Source: Daphnia pulex | Lineage: Eukaryota > Arthropoda > Branchiopoda > Diplostraca > Daphniidae | DNA: 64,000 bases | Assembly: GCF_021134715.1 (NCBI RefSeq) | Contig: NC_060023.1 | Coordinates: forward strand, 7,440,001-7,504,000 | Direction: 5' to 3' | Shown: one piece after another, positions 47,274 to 58,931 of the stretch | How the letters are laid out: the number at the start of each line of letters is the position of its first letter | How positions within the stretch are numbered: the first letter of the stretch is position 1 | Position numbers and translations under genes: made by a program | Notes under the pieces: generated by a model | Told to the model about the DNA's origin: nothing | Database searches by the model: none | What the model saw: only the letters and a program-made list of their open reading frames with translations

Positions 47274-48347
47274 ATGCCGATCACGTTCGAAAAAATTGAC
47301 GACGGACCCATAAAACTGATTTGGATAACCGAAATTCAAAAGTATCTCTGGGTGACGGCCTCGAAGCCAGAGCTGCTGCAGCGAATCAATTTCCCACCGG
47401 TCATTCCTGATTTTGCCATCTCGTGTTTGTCCAGACTGTCCAACAACAGTTCCACGGCCGACGACGTTCTCACCTACACGACCGAACTGCGTTTGACTCG
47501 AGACAAATTGAAGACGACACATGACGAATGCCCTGCCGATAACTGCGAAGAAAGTTTGGATGGAGCCGCAGATGGCGACCAACAACAACATCATTTGACA
47601 CTGTCTAAATCAGTCACCCTACCGTGTGGTATCTGGGCCAGCATCAACGGAGGTGAGAAAAGCCCGTTGAAAGAGTCGCCACCCGGTTTGTGGAAATCGG
47701 AGAAATTCCTCATGGACTTTCCTCCTTCGGTTCGCAAATACAGACTGTCAAGGCTGAACTGTCGGATTTGGATAGCCTTCGACACGTCGATTAGTGTTTC
47801 CGAGAGAAACGTCCTCAGAGATGTTATCGACATGTACGTCCAGCAGAGACACTGCGATGTCTTCTTCTGTTTCCAAGGTGATGAAAGTGTTGGAGGCCAT
47901 GCTGCGATTCTCTCGGCGAGGAGTCGGCTATTCGACGACATGTTCCAGCAAATGAAAGTGTCGGAGAGGATCCACATTCAAGACGTTCAGCTGGAAATAT
48001 TCAAGGATCTGCTCCACTATTTGTACTCGGGTCGAATTTCGACACCTCTGACGGAACTTTTGGCTCGACCCCTGTTTGTAGCAGCCGATAAATATCACGT
48101 CGACGACCTGAAAGAGGAGTGTGTCGGATTTCTACTGGGTTCTATTGGCATGGACAATGCCATTGACCTGATGATTTGGGCTCACATGAACTCGGTGGAT
48201 AACCTCAAAGAAGCTGCCCTCACTTTTGTTGTTGTGCACGGAGAAGAAATTTGTTTGAGCAAAGAATGGGAAGAGCTCACCAAGAACCATCCTGACTTGT
48301 GTGTATTGGCCACTCGACGGATAATTGGGAAAATGTCGTCCCATTGA
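47274..48347 (+). CDS. BTB/POZ protein, speckle-type POZ-like
   Basis: Single-exon frame of 357 residues from ATG at 47274 (ACGATG context); a longer GTG-initiated frame was not used. The C-terminal half, about residues 187-300, is a BTB/POZ domain: HCDVFFCFQGDESVGGHAA, ILSARSRLFDDMFQQM, LLHYLYSGRIS, then FVAADKYHVDDLKEECVGFL and a short BACK-like helix region. Proteins of this type recruit substrates to cullin-3 ubiquitin ligases. The N-terminal half, where SPOP has a MATH domain, is diverged and I cannot confirm MATH. Lack of introns fits a lineage-expanded, perhaps retroposed, SPOP-like family. Confidence 0.85.
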   Translation: MPITFEKIDDGPIKLIWITEIQKYLWVTASKPELLQRINFPPVIPDFAISCLSRLSNNSSTADDVLTYTTELRLTRDKLKTTHDECPADNCEESLDGAADGDQQQHHLTLSKSVTLPCGIWASINGGEKSPLKESPPGLWKSEKFLMDFPPSVRKYRLSRLNCRIWIAFDTSISVSERNVLRDVIDMYVQQRHCDVFFCFQGDESVGGHAAILSARSRLFDDMFQQMKVSERIHIQDVQLEIFKDLLHYLYSGRISTPLTELLARPLFVAADKYHVDDLKEECVGFLLGSIGMDNAIDLMIWAHMNSVDNLKEAALTFVVVHGEEICLSKEWEELTKNHPDLCVLATRRIIGKMSSH

Positions 48348-49194
48348 CCTGGAATAACGGAATTTTGGTGTTAATGATTTTGAACTGATAAGTCACACAA
48401 TTTCTTATGTAAATATGTATTTTTTGGTTCTCTTGTCTTACTTGTTTTGAGTTGGAGAAAAAATTAACGTTGGGTTCTTTCAAAATACAATTCTTTTGTT
48501 ACGAAATATTTGTTGTTTTAGTTTATACAAATACAAATATTGGTGTCAGCAATACATCATCTATTCAACATTTTATCTGGTTATCTTATTACACACCAAC
48601 CCACATGCCTAAAGATTGGGGACAGCTGATATATGTATAAACAGGGTGGAGGGACTGTGCAGTGCAGGCTTTTGAAAATTCGAAAAGGGATCCCCTACAA
48701 GATTCGTCTGCTTCTGTTTACTATTTATACATTTCCCACTATCCAAAAGGACTACGTGACCTTCAGCATGTACACAAACAGAATCACGTTGCTATGTGCT
48801 ACGTGCTTGTCAGTTTCTTCAGTTTGCCAGTGAACACAAGCACGTTAGTACACCATTAAAGTGAAGTCCTGCATTTAAAGGTGACATATTTCTGCATTTA
48901 CAACCATATATTGTTATTATTAAGTGTTTGCGCTGTATTGCTGCTGTTTACAGTGGATTGATTATTGGGTTTAATATTCAAGCAATTTTATTTTTCATTT
49001 TTATTTCCTTTTTCATCCAATCTTGTCACTTTAACTATAGATGAAGTTTAAAAGAAGAAAACTATGGTCGACCGCACGTACAAGTCGTACATATTACCTG
49101 TGATGCTATAGTTACTGATTGTAATCAAACCATAAAACATAAAATATGTAATTAATGATAATAATCTAATTGTTATTATCTTGTTCTTTCAGCC
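48348..49194. other. intergenic
   Basis: AT-rich, no gene seen. The last 30 bases form a good pyrimidine tract and acceptor (ttgttctttcag) before 49193, so an upstream untranslated exon of the next gene may lie here. Confidence 0.4.
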
Positions 49195-50896
49195 ATGACT
49201 TCCATGCAATTCTTTTCTCAAGTTAGCCCTTTGTTGAAGAAAGCTGGATTTTAAAAGTCGTGTCAGAGATATATAAGCTCTAGTGAAGTGTCAGTTGCAC
49301 TCAGGCCGTTCTACTTTGCAGTTCATCCTGATCTTTTTCAACAGCACCCTCAGGAGCGGGACACAAACGAAAACTCACTGAAGCAACTCAATGGCTATAT
49401 TGAAACACTTATGCATTCAAAGCCTGTGAGGCCAGCAAAAGTTAAATTCTTTCTCCGCAAGCAACAGTCTACTGATCACAAATTCAAGGCTGTGAATATA
49501 TCTTTGGCCCAGAAAGATATTCGTGGAGCTCTGCAAAGTATTCTATCTTCTTGTGCCTTATCAACACATTATATTGACAACCTTGTCACAAAGAAAATTC
49601 CAACAAAACATAAGATTGCTGGTGTTAAAAGTAAGTAGCTGCAGTAATTCTTGCTTTATTAATTATATCACCTTACTCACACATATTGTTATTTGTGGTT
49701 TTTAGATGGAAACTGGGATGCAGACTTGTGGGAGGAGACATTTGCAACGATGGAGAAGGCAACCCCAACCGAAGAAACTCTTTCCGACTGGGTGAAGAGG
49801 TATAGCAAAGATGCTGAAGAGCGTTCTAAAGCATGCCAGCCTGTTCGTGACGAAATATTTCGGCTTCAGGAAAAGCTGTGCAAGAAACTTCAACTGAAAG
49901 GTCTCTTATGGGCCTGTGGATGGGGAACGTCGCATTTTCGAGGTTGTCTTCAGTCATTTCAATCTCTGATTACTCATCACCCGGAAGAGATGAGCATTTT
50001 AGCTGGAAGAACTGTGATTTTTGGCAACGAATCCGGAGTATCTCTTCAAGGTATTTAATAGTCTTGTGTCTTGTCGTATAATATCTTATGGGTATTTAAT
50101 TATTATTTATTATTTCAGGACATATTGTATTGAATAGCGGAGAAGTTCGTCATAATTGGTTAGACTTAATCCGCAATTTGCTGCGCTATGAGACGCCATT
50201 AAAGCGGGTACCGGCACTGGAAAAGGCTCTATCTCGTTCGATTTGTGAAATCAAAGTGGCCCAGCGCCTATTTCGGCCTGAATTGTTGGTGGAAGCGTAT
50301 GAATCTCATCTGAGGATGATTACAACCAGCATGGGTAAGTTTTGGCAAAATTTTAACATTTTTTTTCCCTTTTTCTTTAAAATGAATTCGTACAAATAGG
50401 TGATTATCGCACGAGACATCGATTCCCGAAAGAGTGGCCAGAGAATATGAGCAACTTTCACTTGGTGGTTGAAGGGGAGGCCGGTCCTCTTATGCTCTCT
50501 CCTAGCGGACAGTTCATTACTCCGTCTTCTTGCCCTATTTCCTTACTCGTCTCGTTCATGACAGCCAATCTTGAGGAGGCTCGCGCCCGTTTGGACCGAT
50601 ATGTTGCCGACGTGAAGCAAGAAAAAGATTTGATAGCCCAATGCGTTCAAACGGTATTTTGTTTTTTTCTCTTGAAATTTGTCCTATAATAATTAATTTC
50701 TTCGTTTCAGTTTGGACTTTTGGCGTTGGACAAAGACGACAATGTGACTCCGTCTGAATGTAGTCAGTGCTGTAATCAGCTACTGAAGCAAGTTGATTAT
50801 CTTCGACCGTACTTGCAACACGGCCGTGTGAGGATCACACACTATTACTCTTTACTTTCGGATGGAGAAATGTGCATCCCATGGTATGCCAAATAA
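49195..50896 (+). CDS. TCAIM: TCAIM-like mitochondrial protein, five or more exons
   Basis: Similar to T-cell activation inhibitor, mitochondrial (DUF4460/DUF4461 family), found across animals and of unclear biochemical role. Exons with fitting phases: up to 49630, 49706-50050, 50119-50334, 50400-50653, 50711-50896. The conserved start SVALRPFYFAVHPDLFQQHP, the central LLWACGWGTSHFRGCL, VAQRLFRPELLVEAYESHL and the C-terminal ITHYYSLLSDGEMCIPW are all present. Oddity: an ATG at 49195 begins a plausible mitochondrial presequence (MTSMQFFSQVSPLLKKAGF) in the right frame, but a TAA at 49252 stands between it and the conserved domain at 49288. Either another start or splice is used, or the gene is disabled. 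Confidence 0.85.
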
Positions 50897-51595
50897 AATG
50901 AGTCCGTCACAGGTGGGCAGGATTTTTGACCTGACGTAATAATTATTATTATGACGTGACACAAAAGAAAAACTTACTTATAGTATACGTATTAAAACGC
51001 TTATGACTAGAATTTGGTTGACATGGTTGTGTTCTATGTGCTATTTTTCTCTCTTCTTTGTATTGCATTTTCAGAAAAAAAAAGAACATTGTTTTCGTAT
51101 TCAAATGGCGAGTGGCTAGCTCATATTAAAAACTGTTGGACATTTTTACGTGAACCTAAATGTCTCATTATTTTAAAGAAGCGAATCGAACATATGAATT
51201 TTAGATATTGCTTGAAGGAATTACCGATTTACCACTGGATTGTTAAATAATTGTTTTGTTTACTTTCTCAGACTGAGCCGCGGAAATTCTTTTTTTATTT
51301 AAAAAAAGAAGAGCAAACAGTGGTGATAAATAGAGTGAAAGATTATGATGCAATTATGGGGTGAATGGACGACAAGAAAGAGAGAGAGAGTAAACAGATA
51401 GCTTGAAACTGAAATGTTTATAGCATAGGGATAACGACTGCCGGTACACGAGTAAAAAATGTGTTTACTCACGTTATGCTGAGTAAAAATCTGGAAAAGA
51501 AATGATTTGTTTTTATGGTTTATTTATTTGACTCTCGTGGTACAGAATTTTCATTAGACTTGGACCATTATTTTGCAGGAACGAAATCAAATACT

Positions 51596-52405
51596 CTAAA
51601 GGACTTTGTAGAGAATTCCGAATGCCAAAAGGAACATGGGTAGGTAGACCACAAGCCAGCGGATGAATTTGTGGTAAATTTGGAGGACCTCATCCGGCGT
51701 TTCCCATGGATTACGATCAAATCGGTAGTCAACTTTCTCTCGACACACGGGACAAGTAGATTTTTTGCCAATCATATGCCAGCCGCGAATACAGTGTTGG
51801 TGGTATGTATGATCGCAGCTGATAATGCATCTACTTTCGCTACTCACCAAATGACCACATAGAGAGCAGTTTAAGGGGTCGGCAAAGAAGATGGGCAGGA
51901 TCTGGCCTGTGTGATTCACACCCGGTTTAAGAAACAGATTGTCGGTAATGAGCATAGCAAAATCGCCACCAACAAGACCGAAATACACTGCGTATAAGGT
52001 GCATAATATTCCAAAATTCGTCAACCAAGAAACGCCGGTGAAAAATCCAATCAGGAATGCCATTGAGCCGACCATCCAAAGTAGAAAACTGCAGTTGTGT
52101 ACCAGATAAAACCAAATGAAAATTAAACCTGGTGTGGAGGAAAGGAGAGGTCGTTGAAGAGCTTTGAGAAAGGCCACCGTAGAAATGGAGAAGAAAATAG
52201 CCCAAAAAATGATGAACCACCACGACGATGTCATGTAAGCAAAAACTGGTGGTTTACAGGATAGGGCGCAGAAGGTTGCGATATCAAATGAACGTGGGTG
52301 ACATTTACGCCATAGAATCATTGCAACTTGAATCGCCAGAGCAAAGGACACAAATATGACTGTGAAAACGAGTAAAACCACCATATTAGCTTCGGAGACT
52401 GCCAT
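51596..52405 (-). CDS. RNF121/RNF175-type RING-H2 membrane ubiquitin ligase, intronless
   Basis: 269 residues from an ATG at 52405. Five or six hydrophobic segments (for example residues 8-32, 60-82, 92-125 and 130-150) place it in the ER or Golgi membrane. A RING-H2 runs from Cys180 to Cys221 with CSLC, CDHTYHQHC and CPVC all intact. The HPRSF after the first membrane segment, the RGW after the RING and NPWETP match RNF121, an E3 ligase of the early secretory pathway. The family usually has about 320 residues and several introns; here the cytosolic N-terminus is short and there are no introns, so this may be a retrocopy that stayed open. Confidence 0.9.
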   Translation of the reverse strand: MAVSEANMVVLLVFTVIFVSFALAIQVAMILWRKCHPRSFDIATFCALSCKPPVFAYMTSSWWFIIFWAIFFSISTVAFLKALQRPLLSSTPGLIFIWFYLVHNCSFLLWMVGSMAFLIGFFTGVSWLTNFGILCTLYAVYFGLVGGDFAMLITDNLFLKPGVNHTGQILPIFFADPLNCSLCGHLVSSESRCIISCDHTYHQHCIRGWHMIGKKSTCPVCREKVDYRFDRNPWETPDEVLQIYHKFIRWLVVYLPMFLLAFGILYKVL

Positions 52406-53065
52406 TTTAAATTTGATATTACTGGCGCTAATTCGACATCAGTTATTATATAGCCTATAGCGCTATAAAGTGTGACAACAAGTCTTATTTTCAAGGAATT
52501 TTCGGATTTTTGGAAATAACCACCGAAAAGATCACTACATATTTCATTTGATTAACTTTAAAATAATTTTACAAACAATATTCAAAAACTTTTTTTTGAA
52601 AATTGAATTAAATTACGGGAATTTCCGGGAATGTCTTTCAAAGAAAGATCAAGATCAAAGAAGACGACTAACGACGATTCTGTAACAAAAGTTTAATGCG
52701 ATCAGCCGTCTTAACAAAATGAAAAAAAGAACTAAAAAAAAAACAACCAAACAAAACGAAACAAAAAAACAATCAAAACACGATAAAAACAAAACAAAAC
52801 ATAGTTGAGAGTACCGAAATGATAAAAAATAGAAAACCCCGACTCCGTATTCGTATCTGGAAAAACAATTAAATTTTGACGATAAGCCTATTACTTTGCT
52901 ACGATTCTTGGAGTAACTGTCATAAGCATACAGAAAAATTTTCTTTCTTCCTCGTTTAATTTAAATAAACTGCATTAAAAAAGAGAAATCGCATTTTTAG
53001 ATATTTCTTTTTATTCAGATTTTTAGCGTAAGGTTATAATATGAAAAAGCTTCAGTTTCTTCGTG
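52406..53065. other. intergenic
   Basis: No gene. An A-rich stretch of AAAAC-type repeats lies at 52720-52800. Confidence 0.45.
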
Positions 53066-53138
53066 GCCCGGTTAGCTCAGTTGGTAGAGCGCGGGACTTT
53101 TAATCCTGAGGTCAAGGGTTCAAGTCCCTTATCGGGCG
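53066..53138 (+). tRNA. tRNA-Lys (anticodon TTT)
   Basis: 73 bases fold as a standard cloverleaf: acceptor GCCCGGT/ATCGGGC, D arm AGCTCAGTTGGTAGAGC, anticodon loop CTTTTAA (anticodon 53099-53101) and T arm AAGGGTTCAAGTCCCTT. A T5 run at 53143 would end RNA polymerase III transcription. No intron. Confidence 0.97.
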
Positions 53139-53814
53139 GAGCTTTTTGTGGAAGTTTTCGGCTACTGTTTATTTCTCTTTTATACCCAAAAGTAATTACA
53201 AGAATTTAAATCAACCCACGAATTCTTTGTACTCATTGTATTCAGTCATGGACAATTCATATTATTAGTACAGCCTAAATTAAACATTGATATTCGAACC
53301 CAAAAGGCCAAAACTAATGGTGAATTTGGATTTACGTAGACCACAAACTAGAGAACACTTGGTAGAATCTCCAATAATTAGCTACAGTCCTACAGAGAAA
53401 CTCCTTGAGGAACATATTCAATAGCATAATAATCAAATTAATGAATATAATATATGTAATATTAAACCTATAATATAATGAGATTTATTTATTTTTTTTT
53501 TAAATCTATTTCTTGTTTATTTACCTAAATGTGTAATAATACTATGCTTTTAAATGAAAATTGAGTTGAAATTTTAATTCCTGTACCGTATATATATTCT
53601 AATGATTTTTTAATCATGATAAATTGATATAGTTAAGTAGAATAATATACTTAAGTTCTATGACATTTCCACATTTAATTAATTTGGAATATGTTTGTCA
53701 GCTGGCCAGGTATATAATAATTTGACCGGCAAAATTGTCTGATCATATCCACAAATAATTACACGCCAGAGTTGTGTTGTTCATTGTTATCAAAAATGTA
53801 TTTGTTAAAATTCT

Positions 53815-53887
53815 CGCCCGATAAGGGACTTGAACCCTTGACCTCAGGATTAAAAGTCCCGCGCTCTACCAACTGAGCTAACCGGGC
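53815..53887 (-). tRNA. tRNA-Lys (anticodon TTT), identical inverted copy
   Basis: Identical over its length to the copy at 53066-53138, in opposite orientation, 676 bp away. A short T run follows on the minus strand. The flanks of the two copies are not alike. Confidence 0.97.
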
Positions 53888-54319
53888 AACAATTACATTT
53901 AACTTTTAGTTAATTTTATACGAAATACAAGCACATACTTTTTTACAAGGGGACACCAAGCTTCGTCCGATGTTTTTCAGCATTTTCTCAAAGTTCGAGA
54001 TCACGCGATTTTTTTATTTGTGGACATTACAGAATAGCTCTGCCCTTATATGTAGTGCTGCCACCACGCATAGCCTTACTGAAGTGCTGTTTTGCTCCCC
54101 AAAATGGATTATGCCAGTTACATGGTGTATTCTCGTGTGATTAGTCGTAGGTTCAAATCAGTATGGTTCATATTCTTTTTTTCCAAAAATTTTTCCCCCT
54201 TTTTCTTATATTTTTGAAGCGAAATAGATGGAATGCCTAGATTCTGTAAAAAATGCGAGTTTTCTCACAGTTTTTAAAACAAAATTTGAATTCATTTCCT
54301 TTGGCAAGAACTTAGAAAG
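53888..54319. other. intergenic
   Basis: No gene seen. Confidence 0.4.
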
Positions 54320-54877
54320 AAAAACGTGTTCAAACATATTTCGGGAAAAATCCGCAAGGTGTCACTCGTGCATATAAGGGAGAGTGCTCGGACGAAGCCT
54401 TATGGGCAATTCCTACAGCCTGACGCCACCACCCCTCCATCACTCTGTTCTAGCGGAGTTGTACCAAAGCACAACATCCGCACTGGTTTTACCCCTACCT
54501 ATAGAGGCTATTCACCTCGTTGTTTCGCGAATCAATTGTTTCGATGTCCGCCATTGTTGTTGGTTGCTTTGATTGTCTGTATTGGCTGAAAGTGTGTTTT
54601 CCCAATACAAAGTGGATTTGGTGAATCTGTGTGTTATTTTTTTAATTTTTTTTTGTGTCAGTTAATTGCTACGTATCTTGGTTAGTATGTGTAGCAATTT
54701 GTGTCTCCAGATCACATTCCTTGTATTAAAAAAAATGTTTTCCCCTGTTGTTTACTTTTTTCGCTACCAAATCCACAGAGAATTGGCCCGAGGGAAGAAA
54801 GGGGAGAAAAGGAAAGTATGGGTCCCCCCTATTTTCATACTACGATCTTGTGTACGGCCGAAGCTTCGAACAAGCAA

Positions 54878-55198
54878 TCAAAAAATTTGAAGCATAAGGG
54901 CGCGACGGCCATCCAAGGTGCAACATCGTTGTATAACAAGTTCAAACAACCTCCTAGTGCCAGTATGCCCCAACCACGCAACACACCGCCTAAAGCAGCT
55001 CAGCAACCGGCTTTTAATCCCGTGCCCCTCGGAAACGTTTTTACCGGCTGCTGGAACCGTGGCAGTAAAGCACGCTGCAAGCCTCTGTCGGCATGTCCGG
55101 CGTAAGGTAAAGAATGTGGAAAATGCGGTTTTCTCTATCACTTCGGAAAAATGTGTCGTAGCCGAAATCGTAAGCCGTCATCTAACACTCCTAAATAG
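54878..55198 (+). pseudogene. gag C-terminus with zinc knuckle
   Basis: A linker (KHKGATAIQGATSLYNKF) in one frame runs to 55105. From 55112 another frame encodes CGKCGFLYHFGKMC, a perfect CX2CX4HX4C nucleic-acid-binding knuckle, ending at a TAG at 55196. Confidence 0.65.
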
Positions 55199-55313
55199 GA
55201 AAGCATTTATTTGGATCCCACGCCCCCGACAGTGGGCGTGGTATCCAGTGGTGACCTGATTCATCTCAGATGGCAACTCTACCGCATCCAGCGAGCACGC
55301 TGTCGTTACGGTA

Positions 55314-56351
55314 ATGGCTCTTCCTGACACCGGCGCTGATCTAGACGCCATCCCGGAGTCGTATTACGCGCAGAAATTCGGCAGTGTCCCACTGCGGGAA
55401 GGAGTGCAACCCGTCACGGCTGTAGGAAGCCCGATCGTCAGTCTTGGCGTTTTTAGTGCGACCATTGAGTGGGTGTCAAACGACAAAATGTCTTGCCCTG
55501 TGAACACAACTATTCACGTCTTACGCGACCTAAAACAACCAGTTCTGTCGAAATACAGCCAACAGGAACTCGGGATGCTCCCTTTAGGTTATCTGCACAC
55601 CCGCATCAATGCAGTGACCGACGCGATATCTTCCGACAACCGGAAGAAAGCGGATTTGAACCAACTCATGAATGAGTGCCCATTGATTTTTGATAGCGAG
55701 TGCCGGCCAAAGTCTGGGCCACCTTGCCGTTTTCATCTGAAGTACGACGCCCATCCAGTGGCCATGAGAGGTTCCCGCCTAGTGTCCGTACCGCTCTTTC
55801 CCAAAGTTAAAGCCGAACTGGACGCTTTGGAGTATGCTAACATCATCCGCCGAGTGAGTAAACCGACTGCTTGGGTACACCCTGTTTTAGTCACCATGAA
55901 AAAGAACGAAGGCATTCGGTTGGTGATCGACTTCCGTGAACTGAATGAGTGCATCATCCGTCCGAACTTTGAGACCGCCACGCCGTTTCAAGCGGTCCGT
56001 ACAATCCCACCTGGCATGAAATTTTTTACTGTGATCGACGCGCTCAAAGGTAACCATCAGGTCCCGCTGGATGACGACTCCACCGACCTAAACACTTTTT
56101 CCACTCCATTCGGCCGCTACCAGTATTTGTGGCTCCCGTTCGGTGTCAAACATGCCGGTGATGACTACTGCAGGCGAGTGTCTGAAGTGTTTGACGATCT
56201 GCCTAACAGTAGGCGCATCGTCGAAGAAATTATAGTGTACTCTGCTACTTACGATGAACACATCGGCACGGTGCGAGCCTTATTTGATCGAGCAGCAGCT
56301 CACAACGTGACATCAATACCAGCAAAATTGTGTTTGCCCAGCCAGCCGTAA
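55314..56351 (+). pseudogene. Gypsy protease and reverse transcriptase part
   Basis: Begins with ALPDTGADLDAIPESYY, the protease DTGA active site. RT motifs follow: RLVIDFRELNECIIRPNF, FFTVIDALKGNHQVPL with the first catalytic Asp, and YLWLPFGVKHAG. Where the catalytic (Y/F)xDD box should be, the frame reads RRIVEEIIVYS, so both Asp are replaced. The frame then runs out near 56351, with a shift. Confidence 0.8.
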
Positions 56352-56366
56352 AATTCGGAGGCTATA

Positions 56367-56879
56367 TTGTCGACGGAAATGGTTTCCGCCCGGACCCTGA
56401 GCTCATGCGAGCCATCCGCGAGTTCCCGCGTTCGCTTTTCATCACCGACATCCAATCAATTTTTGGATTGTGCCAGCAGGTTGGCCATTTTTCCGCTCAA
56501 CTGTCAGCAGCTTTGGTTTCCCCGCTCCCGCTCCGCTTCCCCGCTCATAAAAACTGGATTCGCATGGGAGTTGACGACGCAGCATGATGTTGCATTCGAC
56601 GCGGCCAAAGTTCTGTTGTCAACGGTCAGTGATTTGGCGTTTTACGACCCGTCACGGCCCGCCAGCCTCCATGTGGACGCTTCGAGGCTCAACGGACTCG
56701 GTTTCTTGCTAAAACAGTGCGATGCTAAAAATGTGTGGCGTGTGGTTCAAGCCGGATCTCGCTTCTTATCCAGTGCGGAAACAAGATACGCGATGATCGA
56801 GCTTGAGTGTCTTGGTTCAGCATGGGCCATGCACAAGTGCAGACAATTTCTAGAGGGGTTGTCGACTTTCGAACTTTGA
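56367..56879 (+). pseudogene. Gypsy RT end and RNase H part
   Basis: Encodes FDAAKVLLSTVSDLAFYDPS, then LHVDASRLNGLGFLL and RYAMIELECLGSAWAMHKCR, the RNase H domain with its Asp and Glu. It breaks by frameshift at about 56875, before the TDHKPL motif. Confidence 0.75.
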
Positions 56880-57162
56880 CAGATCACAAACCACTGGGCC
56901 CATCTTAAACAGTTACGCGCTGGACAAACTCGGCAATCCCCGCCTTCTTCGTCTACGCCTCAAAATGCAGCGCTCTTCATTTGTCGCTCGATGGGTGCCC
57001 GACCAACAAAACATGGATGCCGACGCTCTATCGCGGGCACCCGTCGATCAAGCATCCGCCGTCGACGAACTGGGCGAGGGCCTGCCCGCGTTTCCAAAAA
57101 AATCGCTCTATTGAGCCTCACCGGGCTGTACGTCCACACCGGACGACGTCTTCGTCGATCCG

Positions 57163-58081
57163 GTGTTGGAAAAAATGAAGTGGGAGGCAGCAGCCGACTC
57201 CGTTATGAAGAAACTCAGGAGCCAAATGGTCACCGGATTCCCAAATGACAAGTGTAATTTGGACCTTGATATACGTCCGTACTGGAACGTGAAGGATTGT
57301 TTGGCCATCGACGAGTCCGACGACATGATTGTCGTCGGACCCAGAGTTGTGATTCCACAATCGGTTCATGCCGACATTTTACGCGACTTGGTGCAGATGC
57401 ACCAAGGCGTGACGAAAACTCGTCAACGGGCTCGAACGTCCGTCTACTGGCCTAGTATTGATAATGACATCATCAACGCAACTAAAAATTGTGAAGAGTG
57501 CACCAAGCATCTGCTATCCCTCCCACCGGAACCGTTCATGTTACGTCAACCACCCACCCACCCTTTTGAACAAATTATGTTCGATATAATAGATCGAAAT
57601 TGACGGCCGCCATTTTCTTATCCTCGTCAACAGTTTCAGCAACTGTCCTTATGTGGTCACATTCCGCGACAAAAACACCACGGCCCGTCAAGTGGTCGAT
57701 TATGTGCGAAAGTTTTTTTCAAATGTGGGTGCGCCACTTGCACTTTGGTCCGACAACGGGCCTCAATTTGAAGCAGCGGAGTTCTGGTCATTCCTGGCTG
57801 ATTGGGATATAACAGCCCTCACGTCATCCCCCCATTATGCCCAGTCTAATGGGCGCGCCGAGTCGGAAATCAACACGATGAAATCCCTTATCTATGGCTC
57901 CTGGACGTCTGGCGCATTCAACGCTGCCAAGTTTGAACAATGCATTTTGCTTTTCCACAACGCGCCACGATCCGGAGGTGCTTCACCCGCACAATTAATT
58001 TTTAAGCACCCTGTCCGCGATTGTCTGCCAGCCATCGCCGCTCTTTTGCCCCCGAGTGGCAGAAAGCGGCCAACATTTTAG
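57163..58081 (+). pseudogene. Gypsy integrase, two frames
   Basis: 57163-57603 carries the H2C2 zinc motif (HADILRDLVQMHQGVTKT ... NCEECTKH). A frameshift at 57600-57650 leads into the catalytic core at 57653-58081: LWSDNGPQFEAAEFWSFL to YAQSNGRAESEINTMKSL, keeping the D-35-E spacing. The first catalytic Asp region is at the break. Confidence 0.8.
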
Positions 58082-58593
58082 AAAAACGGGCCCGGCGATC
58101 GAAAGAGCTGCAAATTGCTCGCTACAACAAAAAGACGCGGCCACTAACTCCGTTTGTGGTCGGCAACCAGGTTCTCATTCAACACCCGGGAAGCAAGCTA
58201 TGGGACACGCCTGGTGTTATTGTCGGTCGGTCGGTCGAAGTCGGCAAACACCGCGACTACTTGATCAAAACCCCAGCTGGCCGCGTATTTCAACGCAATC
58301 GACGTTTTCTCCGCCTTCGCGTCCCAATGTTTCCAGCACTTGCCAGTCTTCCGAATGGTTCTGCGTTACCCCACCCGGGGCCCGCCCAGCAGAACCTGGC
58401 GGATTCGATTCTGCCACCGGAATTGCAGCCGTCACCGCCGCCACTTCGCCGATCTGCGTGCGCCCGCCAACCTAAGCGAGTCCATTTCCCAAATGATTGG
58501 ACACAGTTATTTAATTTTGTTCGAATGCCGTCTCACTTTGTGTTTACTGCATTACTGTGTCATGTTATCTCCAATTACTCGCTTCCCTGGTAG
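58021..58593 (+). pseudogene. Gypsy integrase C-terminal part
   Basis: 190 codons with a basic DNA-binding stretch (KELQIARYNKKTRPLTPF), GNQVLIQHPGSKLWDTPG and VGRSVEVGKHRDYLIKTP, typical of the GPY/F-like end of Gypsy integrases, then a Pro-rich tail. It overlaps the core frame, which shows another frame change. Confidence 0.7.
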
Positions 58594-58931
58594 CACACTC
58601 ACATCCATCGTCTATCATATAGATGTCTTAATGTCTAAATCAAATCTTATCTAGCTTCAACCTAAATTGGATATCACATGGATACTCAATTTACTACGGC
58701 CTTATGCTATATTCTTATAGATGCACTATAGATGTATGTTTCTCATACGATCACGGACATCCATTTGTGACTAGAAATCAGACGCTTAACAGACAGACAT
58801 AACATGACGTCTGTGAGATGTCCAAATTATCTGTCCACAGGATAGATGAGGACGACAAGGACTTTAAATTTTCATCATTTTAACTGCTAATATTTATTTA
58901 CAGCCTTTCAACCAAATACAGTTGAAAAGTA

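Larger units (their letters stand above)
54320..58593 (+). mobile_element. Ty3/Gypsy retrotransposon, gag end and pol, inactivated
   Basis: In order: a Pro/Gln-rich gag tail, a CCHC zinc knuckle, an aspartic protease, a reverse transcriptase, RNase H and an integrase. At least four frame changes divide the pol. I could not find a matching pair of LTRs: sequence at 54400-54640 could be part of a 5' LTR, but no partner is seen after 58600. The order protease-RT-RNaseH-integrase is diagnostic for Ty3/Gypsy. Confidence 0.85.

Noticed and set aside
54400-54640. 5' LTR of the Gypsy element
   Set aside because: The stretch is suggestive, but I found no matching copy after 58600, so the boundary cannot be set.
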